DNA from: an uncultured Chloroflexota bacterium
GTDB taxonomy: Bacteria; Chloroflexota; Anaerolineae; Anaerolineales; Villigracilaceae
Length of the DNA stretch: 64,000 bases
Direction of reading: 5' to 3'
NCBI GenBank assembly: GCA_900696595.1
Contig: CAADGT010000084.1
Location: 20,802 to 84,801 of the forward strand
The notes beneath the pieces were generated by a model. That model did no database searches. It was given only the letters and a program-made list of their open reading frames with translations, and had not been told where the DNA came from. Below are positions 18,559 through 27,230 of this stretch, piece by piece. Numbering within the stretch: the first letter of the stretch is position 1; the number at the start of each line of letters is the position of its first letter. The translations under genes and the position numbers were made by a program.

Positions 18559-19758
18559 ATGACCCTGACCCTCCTGCTCGACCTCGACGACACCCTGCTC
18601 GGAACAAACCAGGACGTTTTCATACCCGCCTACTTTCAGGCGCTCTCAGCCCGCCTTGCGCCGACCCTCGCCCCGGCGCTCGTTGCGCGCGCGCTCCTCG
18701 CAGGCACAAGCGCCATGAACGGAAGCGAAAACCATTCGCGCCCCTTGAGCGAAGTATTCGACGACGTCTTCTACCCGACGCTCGGCTTGCAGAAGGGGAA
18801 TCTCGATTCTGCGATCGAAAAATTCTACGACGAAACCTTCCCCACGCTCGAACCCGTCACACAGAAAAAGCCCGATGCGAAACCGTTCGTGGAGTGGGCA
18901 AAGACGCAGGGCTTTCGACTCGTCGTCGCCACCGACCCGCTCCTGCCGCGCAAGGCGACCTATCACCGCATTCGCTGGGCGGGCTTCGACCCGGCCGAAT
19001 TCGAGCTCATTTCCAGCTTCGAAGATTTTCATTTTTCCAAATCCTTCCCCGCATACTACGCCGAAGTCCTCGGGCGCATCGGCTGGCAGGAGGGACCCGT
19101 CCTGATGGTGGGCAACGACCTGCAACGCGACATCCTTCCGGCGAAGCGGCTTGGGTTGCAGACCTTCTTCCTGGACGGCGAATCCGCCTCAAATCCCGGA
19201 CCCGAGGCGGGGCTGCGCGGATCGCTGCCTGATCTCCGCCGATACCTTGAGTCCGCAGATCACAGCGTTTTGAATCCGAATTTCACGTCGAAGGAATCCA
19301 TCCTGGCTATCCACGCATCCACGCCCGCCGTATTGAACGGACTGACGCGCGGCTTGTCGCCGGAACAGTGGACGCGAAAACCTTCGCCGGCTGAATGGAA
19401 TCTGACCGAATTGATCTGTCATTTGCGCGACACCGAGCGAGAGATCCATCACATGCAGTTGAAGTTGTTCGACGCGGGCAGCGAGCCTTTCATCCCGCGT
19501 CCCGATACCGGCGTTTGGGCGAGCCAGCGCGATTATCTTCATGAAGACGGCGCGTCGGCTTTGCGCGAGTTTAACGAAGCGCGACAAGACACGCTCGAAA
19601 TGTTGAAGAATATGCCGGGCGCGGGCTGGGAGCGCAGGGCGCGCCATGCCATCTTCGGACCGACCAACTACCGCGAATTCGCCGGGTTCATGGCGGATCA
19701 TGACCGGATGCACATCCAGCAGGCGTGGAAGTTGTTGAAAAACATTTCTCGCGAATGA
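18559..19758 (+). CDS. HAD-like hydrolase fused to a DinB-type domain
   Basis: A 399-residue two-domain protein. Residues 1 to about 230 form a HAD phosphatase: the nucleophile motif LLLDLDDTLLGT at 5-16, the ATDPLLPR motif II, and VLMVGNDLQRDILPAKRLG as motif IV. Residues about 255-395 form a DinB_2-like four-helix domain, with metal-ligand candidates in ICHLRDTEREIHH and a final HDRMHIQQ. DinB domains in thiol-transferase enzymes bind a divalent metal. ATG 18559 is preferred, with a G-rich site upstream; the longer frame from 18454 reads through non-coding sequence. The substrate of either half is unknown, and the fusion suggests coupled steps or damage repair of a metabolite. Confidence 0.85.
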   Translation: MTLTLLLDLDDTLLGTNQDVFIPAYFQALSARLAPTLAPALVARALLAGTSAMNGSENHSRPLSEVFDDVFYPTLGLQKGNLDSAIEKFYDETFPTLEPVTQKKPDAKPFVEWAKTQGFRLVVATDPLLPRKATYHRIRWAGFDPAEFELISSFEDFHFSKSFPAYYAEVLGRIGWQEGPVLMVGNDLQRDILPAKRLGLQTFFLDGESASNPGPEAGLRGSLPDLRRYLESADHSVLNPNFTSKESILAIHASTPAVLNGLTRGLSPEQWTRKPSPAEWNLTELICHLRDTEREIHHMQLKLFDAGSEPFIPRPDTGVWASQRDYLHEDGASALREFNEARQDTLEMLKNMPGAGWERRARHAIFGPTNYREFAGFMADHDRMHIQQAWKLLKNISRE

Positions 19759-19872
19759 TTCGCCGGTTGTGCGGGGGCGGGATTTTTGCGCGTGTCTATT
19801 CCCATTATTTTGTGTTAATGAGAGCAAGTTCGTTTATACAGGTGTACAGCCCTTTGAAGGAGTTCCCGGTAA

Positions 19873-21120
19873 ATGAGAAAACGAGTGGTTGTGACAGGTC
19901 TGGGCTGCGTCAGCCCGCTGGGGAATAATGTCCAAGAAACGTGGAGCGCGCTGCTTGCGGGGAAATCCGGCGCGGCTCCGATAACTTCGTTCGATACCGG
20001 CGCGCACAAGACGAAATTCGCCGCCGAGGTGAAAGGCTTTGACGGCGCGGCATTGCTCGGCGGACGCGAAGCGCGCAAAATGGATCGCTTCGCGCAGTTC
20101 GCCATCGCCGCCGCCATCGAGGCGCTCGAGGGATCCGGTTTGAAGGTGGACGAATCGAACCGCGACCGGGTCGGCATTCTGATCGGCTCCGGCATCGGCG
20201 GCGTCATCACGACCATCGAACAGTATCAGGTCTATCAGGCCCGGGGGCCCGAGCGGGTCAGCCCCTTTTTAGTCCCCATGATGATCTCAGACAGCGCGGC
20301 GGGGAATCTAGCCATCCGCATTGGAGCGCGCGGCCCGAACATGTCGCTGGCGACAGCCTGCGCCTCCGGCACAAACGCCCTGGGCGAGGCGGCGGAGATG
20401 ATCCGGCGCGGCGCGGCGGACGCGATGATCGCAGGCGCGTCCGAAGCGGCGATTCACCCGCTGACGATGGCGGGCATGAACGTCATGACCGCCCTCTCGA
20501 CCCGCAACGACGACCCCGAGCGCGCATCCCGCCCCTTCGACAAGGATCGCGATGGCTTTCTGATGGGCGAGGGCGCGGCGATTCTTATTCTTGAATCGCT
20601 CGAAAACGCTCAGTCTCGCGGCGCGAAGATTCTTTGCGAATTTACCGGCTATGGCACAAGCGACGACGCGCATCACATTTCCGCCCCGGCCGAGAACGGC
20701 GAAGGCGCGGCAATCTCGATGACCAATGCCCTGCGGGATTCCGGCTTCAAGAAAACGGATATTCAATACATCAACGCGCACGGCACATCCACACAGTTGA
20801 ACGACAAGAGCGAGACGGCCGCCATCAAGACCGTCTTCGGCGAACAGGCGTATCAACTTGCCGTCTCCTCCACCAAGTCCATGACCGGGCATCTGTTGGG
20901 CGCGTCCGGCGCGCTGGAGGGCGTCATCTCCGCGCTCGCCATCATGGATCAGACCCTGCCGCCCACCATTAATTACGAAACGCCCGACCCGGTCTGCGAC
21001 CTGGATTATGTGCCGAACCAGCCGCGCAAAACGAGCGTGGAGAATGTCATGTCCAATTCGTTCGGCTTTGGCGGGCACAACGCCACATTGATCCTCAGCC
21101 GATTTCAGCAAGGAGAATAA
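19873..21120 (+). CDS. fabF: Beta-ketoacyl-ACP synthase II (KAS II)
   Basis: FabF condenses malonyl-ACP with acyl-ACP in fatty-acid elongation. The 415-residue product has active-site Cys163 in TACASGTNA and the two catalytic histidines in NAHGTST and, after it, the Lys-x-x-x-GHLLGASG region (STKSMTGHLLGA). The closing FGFGGHNATLIL is typical. AAGGAG precedes ATG 19873. fabH begins in the base right after its stop. No fabD, fabG or acpP is adjacent. Confidence 0.97.
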   Translation: MRKRVVVTGLGCVSPLGNNVQETWSALLAGKSGAAPITSFDTGAHKTKFAAEVKGFDGAALLGGREARKMDRFAQFAIAAAIEALEGSGLKVDESNRDRVGILIGSGIGGVITTIEQYQVYQARGPERVSPFLVPMMISDSAAGNLAIRIGARGPNMSLATACASGTNALGEAAEMIRRGAADAMIAGASEAAIHPLTMAGMNVMTALSTRNDDPERASRPFDKDRDGFLMGEGAAILILESLENAQSRGAKILCEFTGYGTSDDAHHISAPAENGEGAAISMTNALRDSGFKKTDIQYINAHGTSTQLNDKSETAAIKTVFGEQAYQLAVSSTKSMTGHLLGASGALEGVISALAIMDQTLPPTINYETPDPVCDLDYVPNQPRKTSVENVMSNSFGFGGHNATLILSRFQQGE

Positions 21121-22224
21121 ATGCCATACGCGCATATCACGGGCTGGGGCGTCTCCGTCCCCGAACCTGTATTAACCAACGACGATATCGCCAAGATGGT
21201 GGATACGAACGACGAATGGATCCGCGAACGCACGGGCATCCGCGAAAGGCGCATCGCCCGCGAAGACCAGTACACCTCCACGCTCGCAATCGAAGCCTCG
21301 CTCAAAGCCCTGCAAGTGGCGAACCTCGCGCCCACCGAACTGGACTTGATCATCGTCTCATCCTCCACCCCCGAGCATATCTTCCCCGCCACCGCCTGCA
21401 TCGTGCAGGACGCAATCGGCGCGACCAAAGCGGGGGCGTTCGACCTGCTGGCTGCCTGCACAGGCTTTATTTACGCCGTGAATATGGCGGGACAGTCCAT
21501 CCGCAGCGGCTCGATCAAGAATGCGCTGGTGATCGGCTCCGAGACCTTGTCGCGTTTCGTGGATTGGAAGGATCGCAACACCTGCATCCTGTTCGGCGAT
21601 GGGGCGGGGGCATTCGTCATGCAGGCGAGCGACCAGCCCGGCGGTTTGCTTTCCGCCGTCATGCGCTCGGACGGTTCCGGCGCGGATTTGCTGACCCTGC
21701 TGGGCGGCGGCGCGCGGTATCCCGCTTCCGAGGCGACTGTCCACGAAGGCAAGCATTACATCCGAATGGAAGGGAAGGCGGTCTTCCGTTTTGCTACACG
21801 GGCGGTGGGGAGCGTCACCCGCGAAGCCCTCGACCTTGCCGGTTTGAAGGTCGAAGACGTGGACTTGATCGTCCCGCACCAGGCGAATTATCGCATCATC
21901 GAGACTGCCGCGAAATACCTCAAGATGCCGCTGGAGAAATTCGTAGTCAACGTGGACCGCTACGGCAACACCTCCACCGCCTCCATACCCATTGCGGCGG
22001 TCGAAGCGGTTGAAAAGGGCAAACTGAAAGCAGGGGACAAGGTCGTCTTTGTCGGCTTCGGCGCGGGACTGACCTGGGGCGCCCTCGCCGCCGAGTGGAC
22101 GGGACCCGTCCCGACGAAGAAACACGTCCACCCCGAACAATACCGCTTCTTCGCCCGTCTGCGCTCGCTCGCGCGCCGCGCCCTGCGCTTCATCGAAGGC
22201 TTGTTCTCGCGCCGCGAACTTTAA
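21121..22224 (+). CDS. fabH: Beta-ketoacyl-ACP synthase III (KAS III)
   Basis: FabH starts fatty-acid synthesis from an acyl-CoA and malonyl-ACP. The product has the Cys-His-Asn triad: Cys113 in AACTGF, His in VPHQANYRI (near residue 255), and Asn in YGNTSTASIP (near 285). NDEWIRERTGIRERR is the conserved N-terminal arm. At 367 residues it is about 40 longer than usual; after GFGAGLTWGA the tail is Arg-rich (FARLRSLARRALRF) and looks amphipathic, so it could bind membranes. It directly follows fabF. Confidence 0.96.
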   Translation: MPYAHITGWGVSVPEPVLTNDDIAKMVDTNDEWIRERTGIRERRIAREDQYTSTLAIEASLKALQVANLAPTELDLIIVSSSTPEHIFPATACIVQDAIGATKAGAFDLLAACTGFIYAVNMAGQSIRSGSIKNALVIGSETLSRFVDWKDRNTCILFGDGAGAFVMQASDQPGGLLSAVMRSDGSGADLLTLLGGGARYPASEATVHEGKHYIRMEGKAVFRFATRAVGSVTREALDLAGLKVEDVDLIVPHQANYRIIETAAKYLKMPLEKFVVNVDRYGNTSTASIPIAAVEAVEKGKLKAGDKVVFVGFGAGLTWGALAAEWTGPVPTKKHVHPEQYRFFARLRSLARRALRFIEGLFSRREL

Positions 22225-22282
22225 CCGCTTTCTCAGCCTTTCGTGGTACGATGGGCGCAAGATAAAGAATAGGAGCAATCAC

Positions 22283-22471
22283 ATGCCATTTCGATTTGGA
22301 CCCCTCGAACTGATCATCCTGCTGGCGATCATCGTTCTGCTCTTCGGACCCGGGCGCATCGGCAAGGTGGCGGGAGAGATCGGCAAAAGCATCAAATCCT
22401 TCCGCGACGGCTTGGGCGGCAGGGACGACGATGAAAACCATCCCCCCGTGACCGACGAAAAAAAGACGTAA
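22283..22471 (+). CDS. tatA: Twin-arginine translocase subunit TatA/TatE
   Basis: A 62-residue TatA-family protein that forms the pore of the Tat system for folded proteins. Layout is standard: a short N-terminus with FGPLELIIL, one membrane helix (about residues 8-22), the FGPGRIGKV hinge, an amphipathic helix IGKSIKSFRDG, and an acidic tail. AGGAG precedes ATG 22283. tatC is not in the window. It ends just before a strong terminator. Confidence 0.93.
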   Translation: MPFRFGPLELIILLAIIVLLFGPGRIGKVAGEIGKSIKSFRDGLGGRDDDENHPPVTDEKKT

Positions 22472-22510
22472 GTTGAATTGTCAGCCCGACACCCTGCAAT
22501 AGAAATAAAA

Positions 22511-22549
22511 AAACAGCCCCGCGAATCTTCCGCGGGGCCGTTTTTTTTT
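22511..22549. terminator. Bidirectional terminator between tatA and the SET gene
   Basis: A long stem (CAGCCCCGCG with CGCGGGGCCG, one mismatch) around loop AATCTTC is flanked by an A-run on the left and nine T residues on the right. It lies between convergent genes and should stop transcription from both sides. Confidence 0.93.
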
Positions 22550-22568
22550 ACGCAACCATCACCGAACG

Positions 22569-23156
22569 CTACCCGCCCACTTGAACGCCGCCCCCGGCGT
22601 ACGCGCCGCGCGTCTTCTCGCGCAGCGCCCGTTCGAAAGCCCGCTGTTCCGCTTTCAACGCGTCTATCTTGCGCTGGACGTGGGGAGAAAAATAGCCCGC
22701 GTATCGTTTCTGGAGTTCCGGCTTCTGCCAGTCCGCGCCGCTTACTTTACCGCGACAGTTCGGCGCGCCGCACAGGCAGTCGAACTCGTCGTAAGGCGCG
22801 GTGTCGCTCATGGCATAGTCGAAACAGACTTCCTCGCCGATCTGAATGTCTCGCATGGCAACGAGTATGATCTGGCCCGAAAGACCTGCGTTCGGGTTGC
22901 ACGAGTGATTGACAAAATCTCCCTTGCCGATGGGGCGCGGAACCAGAAAGTGCCGGTCTTCGATCTGAAGACTCAGACTGCGTTCGCGTTCGGGAAGGCA
23001 GATAAAGGTCTCCCATTCATACACAACGCCGCCGAAAACAGCGAGCAACCCGCCCTTTTGAACGGGCTCGCGGGCGACAACGCTGTTTCCGCTTTTATCG
23101 GCTTTCAGGCGACCTTCCAACTTAGAAGACAGATAGGAACTCGGTTGCTTGGACAT
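22569..23156 (-). CDS. SET-domain protein (putative protein lysine methyltransferase)
   Basis: A 195-residue protein with a complete SET core, best known from eukaryotic histone methyltransferases but found in many bacteria. Motifs: NHSCNPN at 83-89 (cofactor site), GEEVCFDYAM at 107-116 (with the catalytic Tyr114), and a post-SET Cys cluster with C127, C129 and C134 (DCLCGAPNCRGKV) that would bind zinc with the SET Cys. A helical basic/acidic tail of about 50 residues follows. The target protein is unknown. A promoter is visible about 90 bases upstream, and the gene is monocistronic, ending at a shared terminator. ATG 23156 follows a weak AGGAAG. Confidence 0.88.
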   Translation of the reverse strand: MSKQPSSYLSSKLEGRLKADKSGNSVVAREPVQKGGLLAVFGGVVYEWETFICLPERERSLSLQIEDRHFLVPRPIGKGDFVNHSCNPNAGLSGQIILVAMRDIQIGEEVCFDYAMSDTAPYDEFDCLCGAPNCRGKVSGADWQKPELQKRYAGYFSPHVQRKIDALKAEQRAFERALREKTRGAYAGGGVQVGG

Positions 23157-23244
23157 TCATATAACTTCCTTTCGTTTTTGAGGGTTAAAGATGAACAGCG
23201 CCTCCCGCGGTGGACGAGCCGCGAAAAACGCCATTGACGGACGT

Positions 23245-23272
23245 ATGATACATCAAACAGCCCGCGTGTAAA
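23245..23272 (-). promoter_or_regulatory. Candidate promoter of the SET-domain gene
   Basis: On the minus strand TTTACA (23272-23267) and TATCAT (23250-23245) are separated by 16 bases, a fair match to a housekeeping sigma-factor promoter. It would start transcription about 80 bases before the ATG. Confidence 0.45.
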
Positions 23273-23461
23273 GGTTTTGCGCCGCGCAGATTTTTTTTCC
23301 TGCGGTGACGATTCGTTACTGCAACCGTCCCCGCAATACATAAACGACATCGCGCAAACTTTTAGGATGCAAAAACCTCACGCCGGATTCCTGTCCCGAA
23401 TCGCGCCTCACGACTCCGCCCCGGCTTGATCCTCCCCATTTTGCCTTTTCCTCTGTCTCCT

Positions 23462-23625
23462 CGCTCTCTACTCTCTATTTTCTACTCTCTACTCTCTATT
23501 CATCCTTCATCCTTCATCCTTCATCCTTCATCCTTCATCCCTCACCCTTCCCTCACTCTCCACTCTCTATTCATCCTTCATTCTTCTCAAATCCCCATTC
23601 CCCAATTACCAATTACCAATTACCA
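23462..23625. repeat. Heptanucleotide array, CT-rich
   Basis: Successive 7-nt units: ACTCTCT (several), TTCATCC (six in a row near 23498-23540), further degenerate copies, and AATTACC (three copies near 23604-23624). On the minus strand it contains AATAGAGAGTAGAG, a word also present in the array at 61859-61880. Confidence 0.85.
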
Positions 23626-23627
23626 CC

Positions 23628-25601
23628 CTATTCCCCCCACCGCGCCCCCCAATCCGGTTCAGGGTCGTTCGTCAACTGCCGCATCCCGGAGCCGTCCGCC
23701 TCCATGATATACAAATCCGCCTGGTCGTCGTTGCGCAGGGAATTGAACACAATATATTGACCGTCCGGCGAATAGGACGCCCCGGCGTTATTCCCGCCGA
23801 ACGTCAATTGGACGGATTTCCCCGTCGCGGCTTCGATCTCGAAAATATCCTTATCCCCGAATGGGCCGGCGTACACCAACAACGACCTCCCGTCCGGCGA
23901 CCAATCCACGCTGCCGCCGATCCCCTGCAAACCCTGCGAGACTTTGAGATGGTTTCGCCCGCTTATGTCCATTGTATAGATTTCATATTCCTGCGGTCTT
24001 CCGGCGTTCATGGCGTAAGCGATCCTCTCCCCGTCCGGCGACCAGGCGACAGCGACGATATCCCTCGCGCCCGTATAAACCAGCCGCGGGTTCAGCCCGT
24101 CGGCGTTGACCATCCAGATCGCGGTGGGCGCGTCCCCGACCTTGTTCGCAAAGACGATCGCGCGCCCATCCGGCGAAAAATCCGGCGAGACGACGTCGCC
24201 GACCCCGTCCGTCAATTGATATACCTCGCGTTCAACGAAGTTGAGGATGAAGAAGTCGAAGTTCGGTCCGGCGCGATTGGAGGCGAACAATATCGAACTC
24301 GCGTCGGTTGTGAAAATTGGATAGTAATTGTTCGCCGCCATATCCGTCAGTTGGACAAGGTCGCTGCCGTCGCGGTTGATCATGCACAATTGGTTGTAGT
24401 CGCCGCGCGTGCAGGTGAAGACGATCCGCCCGCCGCTTGTCAATGTCGGTCGCGGCGTGGGCGTGGACGAAGGCTCAGGCGTGATGTTCGGGACGAATTT
24501 GGTGAAAACGATCGGCGTCGGCAGCGGCGTCTCGTCTGCGGGGCGGACGAGGAAGAACAGGGAGAGAAACCCGGCGATGATGACAAATAAAAGAATGGGG
24601 ACAAAAGCGGGTCGAGCGGGCGTTTTCTTTTTAGGCGCGGATAGCGACGCGAGTCTTTCATCGAGGGGAATCGTATCTTCGCCGACGGTCTTCGTTTTGG
24701 GCGGCGGCAGGAACTCCCAGGCGCTGAGCGCGGCGGAGATCACCGGCGCTGTTTTCGGTTCGGCGCGCGGCGGAATTTTATCCGGCGGGACCCCGGCGGC
24801 GAGCGCGAGCGACGAGGTCAATTCTGTGGCGGTCTTGAGGCGGTCTTCGGGATTTCTTCTCAACGCCCAGAGAATCATGCGCGAAAACTTGTCGGGTAGA
24901 TTCTTGTTCAGGGTCGCAGGAGCCGGTATCGGCGAGGCAAGATGCGCGGCGCGGATGGAGTCGAAAGCCCGGGGCGGAGTCTTCCCGTTTATCCACGCGC
25001 CGGTTGTTAATTCATAGAGAATCACTGCCAGGGCGTAGAAGTCGGCGGCGGGGGCGGCGTCCTTTCCTTGAATTTGTTCGGGGGCGAGATAATGCGGCGG
25101 ATATTTCGCCGCGCCGATCTGTCGCGTTCCTGCCGCGCCAATGCCGCACACGAGGATTTCGCCGCGTTTGACGATGCGGATAAGTTCGGGCGCGAGATGC
25201 AGGTGTGGGAGATTCAGTTTGTGAAGCGCGGTCAATCCCTTGCAAACCGCATCTGCGACGAAGAGCGCCTCCTCCGCGTCGAGCCGCCCGCGCTCGCGGA
25301 TGTGTTTCAGCGTCGGACCGTCCGCCCATGTTTCGAGAAAAAATGTATGCGTGGAGGTTTTGTGAATCCCAAGATATTCGTTGATGTTCGGATGCGCGAT
25401 GCCCTGCAAACGAATCGCGTTCGATTCGAGTTCTTTGAGGGCTTCGGTATTTGCGGCGACAGTTTTGGGAAGGAGGGTGAGGGCGAAGGGTTTGTTTGCG
25501 CGCTCGTCCACGGCGCGATACAGTTCCCCCAGCGGCGTGTTGGCGATGAATTCTTCGATGCGATATTGATGCAGGAGGGTTTTGACGGCGAGGGCGGGCA
25601 T
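23628..25601 (-). CDS. Membrane pseudokinase with C-terminal beta-propeller
   Basis: A 657-residue protein. Residues 10-275 have the fold of a bacterial Ser/Thr kinase, with YLAPEQIQG (APE motif) and DFYALAVILYELTTG retained. All three catalytic motifs are broken: the VAxK Lys is Thr42 (FALTLL), HRDLKPEN reads HLHLAPEL (catalytic Asp becomes His135, Lys becomes Ala, Asn becomes Leu), and DFG reads CGI at about 152-154. One membrane helix follows (about 330-350), then a Pro/Thr linker and five or six TolB/WD-like propeller repeats (SPDGR, WSPDGE, YSPDGQ). The propeller would lie outside the cell. It probably works as a ligand-sensing scaffold, not as an enzyme. Monocistronic or the last gene after hflX. 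Confidence 0.88.
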   Translation of the reverse strand: MPALAVKTLLHQYRIEEFIANTPLGELYRAVDERANKPFALTLLPKTVAANTEALKELESNAIRLQGIAHPNINEYLGIHKTSTHTFFLETWADGPTLKHIRERGRLDAEEALFVADAVCKGLTALHKLNLPHLHLAPELIRIVKRGEILVCGIGAAGTRQIGAAKYPPHYLAPEQIQGKDAAPAADFYALAVILYELTTGAWINGKTPPRAFDSIRAAHLASPIPAPATLNKNLPDKFSRMILWALRRNPEDRLKTATELTSSLALAAGVPPDKIPPRAEPKTAPVISAALSAWEFLPPPKTKTVGEDTIPLDERLASLSAPKKKTPARPAFVPILLFVIIAGFLSLFFLVRPADETPLPTPIVFTKFVPNITPEPSSTPTPRPTLTSGGRIVFTCTRGDYNQLCMINRDGSDLVQLTDMAANNYYPIFTTDASSILFASNRAGPNFDFFILNFVEREVYQLTDGVGDVVSPDFSPDGRAIVFANKVGDAPTAIWMVNADGLNPRLVYTGARDIVAVAWSPDGERIAYAMNAGRPQEYEIYTMDISGRNHLKVSQGLQGIGGSVDWSPDGRSLLVYAGPFGDKDIFEIEAATGKSVQLTFGGNNAGASYSPDGQYIVFNSLRNDDQADLYIMEADGSGMRQLTNDPEPDWGARWGE

Positions 25602-25662
25602 TAGTGTGGGCTTGAAAATCTTCCGATTTTCGAAAGCCGGCGACGGAGGGCGTTGGATGCTT

Positions 25663-25866
25663 TTACAACGCCCACGCCAGCATCAAACCGAAAATGGCGA
25701 TGATCAGGCCGAGGTGCAGGCAAAGGTTTGAGGCGACGATGATCGAGCCGGGCAGGATGAATTGAAGCGCAAGATTCAAAGCGATAAAAACCAAACCGAC
25801 GATGGGTAGCAGACCTTTGCGGCGGGCAAGATAATTGGAAAGCGCATCGAGCAGTTTCGAGATCAT
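25663..25866 (-). CDS. Small two-helix membrane protein
   Basis: A 67-residue hydrophobic protein with a short basic N-terminus (ISKLLDALSNYLARRKG) and two predicted membrane helices (about residues 20-38 and 43-65). No known family is recognised. Its ATG overlaps the hflX stop by 4 bases, which supports a real, translationally coupled gene. The stop codon lies inside a small hairpin (GGGCGTTG/CAACGCCC, 25648-25673). Confidence 0.72.
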   Translation of the reverse strand: MISKLLDALSNYLARRKGLLPIVGLVFIALNLALQFILPGSIIVASNLCLHLGLIIAIFGLMLAWAL

Positions 25867-27230
25867 GCTTCCTCCGGGTTGGTTTCGTTGCGGCGCGGGG
25901 CGTTCCCGTTCGTTTTGATCTTCCAGGGGGCAAATTGCGCCAGGAGCCTTCCAGGCAGGCTGCCATGGATGACGACCCCGCCGCGTTCGTGTTCGAGACG
26001 TTCGACCTGACCCAATTCGTGATAGAGCGAGATTAACGCGCCTTCCTTATATGGCAGGCGTACGCCGATGGGTTCAAAGGCTTCGAAGAGTTCTTCCTGC
26101 GCGAGCCTGAGCAGGTCCGCGATGCCCGCGCCTTTCAGCGCGGAGACGGCGACCGATTTGGGGAAGTTTTCCAAAACGCGCGCGGCGTTCTCCGGGTCTT
26201 TCAGGCGGTCGGCTTTGTTCAGCGCGGTAATCATGGGAATGTGACCCGCGCCGATCTCTTCCAGCGTTTGCAATACGGCTTGGTACTGACCGAGCGCGTT
26301 CGGGTGAGAAATATCAACCATGTGCAGGAGCAGGTCGGCTTCGGCGATCTCTTCAAGCGTGGCGTGGAATGCCGCGATCAATGCGGTGGGGAGTTTTTGG
26401 ATGAACCCGACGGTGTCGGTGAAGAGCGCGGTGTGATCGCCGGGGAGTTGCACTCTGCGGGTCGTCGGGTCGAGCGTGGCGAAGAGTTGGTCGGCGACGT
26501 AGACGTCGGCTTTGGCGAGACGATTCAACAGCGTGGACTTGCCCGCGTTGGTGTACCCGACCAGGGCGACGGTGGGGATGCGCGAACGCTTCCGCTGGGC
26601 GCGGTAACGGTGACGATGTTCTTCGACCTTCTCCAATTCTTTCTTGATGCGCGAGATGCGCCTGCGGATGGCGCGGCGGTCAACTTCGAGCTGGGTCTCG
26701 CCGGGACCGCGCAAGCCCACGCCGCCGGTGGAGCCGGCTCTTCCGCCGCCGCCGCCCGCCTGCCGTTCGAGGTGAGTCCATGCGCGGGTCAGACGCGGCA
26801 GGTTGTACTCATATTGCGCGAGTTCCACCTGCAACATGCCCTCCTTTGTGCGCGCGTGTTGGGCGAAGATGTCGAGGATCAACGCGGTGCGGTCAATGAC
26901 GCGCACGGTTTTGCCGAGCGCCTTTTCCAGTTCGCGCTGGTGACGCGGCGAGAGTTCTTCGTCGAAGATCACAACTTCGGCGAGCGTTTCCTCTGCGAGT
27001 AATTTCAATTCCTCCACTTTGCCGGGACCGATGTAGGTTTCGACATGGGGGCGGTTGAGGCGTTGGGTGAGTTCGCCGACCACGTCCACGCCGGCGGTGT
27101 CGGCGAGCAGGGATAACTCGGCAAGAGAATCTTCAAGAGGCAGGATGTTCTTGTGATCGTGGAGCGCGACGCCGACCAGAAAGGCGCGTTCACGCGGGGG
27201 GGTTGTCGGTTGGGGGATTTTCTTCGCCAC
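25863..27230 (-). CDS. hflX: Ribosome-associated GTPase HflX
   Basis: HflX splits stalled or heat-damaged 70S ribosomes. The 455-residue product has the N-terminal HflX domain (VETYIGPGKVEELK, FDEELSPRHQRELEKAL), a Gly-rich linker (GGGGRAGSTGGVGLRGPGETQLE) and a G domain with P-loop GYTNAGKST, DTVGFIQKLP and NKAD. A C-terminal beta domain follows. The first 41 bases overlap the 3' end of the frameshifted kinase gene. Coupled downstream to a small membrane protein. Confidence 0.96.
   Translation of the reverse strand: MAKKIPQPTTPPRERAFLVGVALHDHKNILPLEDSLAELSLLADTAGVDVVGELTQRLNRPHVETYIGPGKVEELKLLAEETLAEVVIFDEELSPRHQRELEKALGKTVRVIDRTALILDIFAQHARTKEGMLQVELAQYEYNLPRLTRAWTHLERQAGGGGGRAGSTGGVGLRGPGETQLEVDRRAIRRRISRIKKELEKVEEHRHRYRAQRKRSRIPTVALVGYTNAGKSTLLNRLAKADVYVADQLFATLDPTTRRVQLPGDHTALFTDTVGFIQKLPTALIAAFHATLEEIAEADLLLHMVDISHPNALGQYQAVLQTLEEIGAGHIPMITALNKADRLKDPENAARVLENFPKSVAVSALKGAGIADLLRLAQEELFEAFEPIGVRLPYKEGALISLYHELGQVERLEHERGGVVIHGSLPGRLLAQFAPWKIKTNGNAPRRNETNPEEA

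Larger units (their letters stand above)
23157..23627. other. 471-base gene-free spacer
   Basis: No open reading frame of credible codon usage is seen. The left part (23157-23280) holds the SET-gene leader and promoter. The centre (about 23270-23460) has no recognised feature apart from a small CGCAG/CTGCG hairpin with a T-run near 23284-23308. The right part is a tandem repeat array, listed separately, that reaches the stop codon of the pseudokinase gene. Confidence 0.6.

Noticed and set aside
23462..23625. Possible CRISPR array
   Set aside because: Units are 7 nt and contiguous, with no unique spacers and no cas genes.
24409..25017. Plus-strand open frame in the pseudokinase gene
   Set aside because: Antisense shadow of the kinase-linker region without recognisable motifs.
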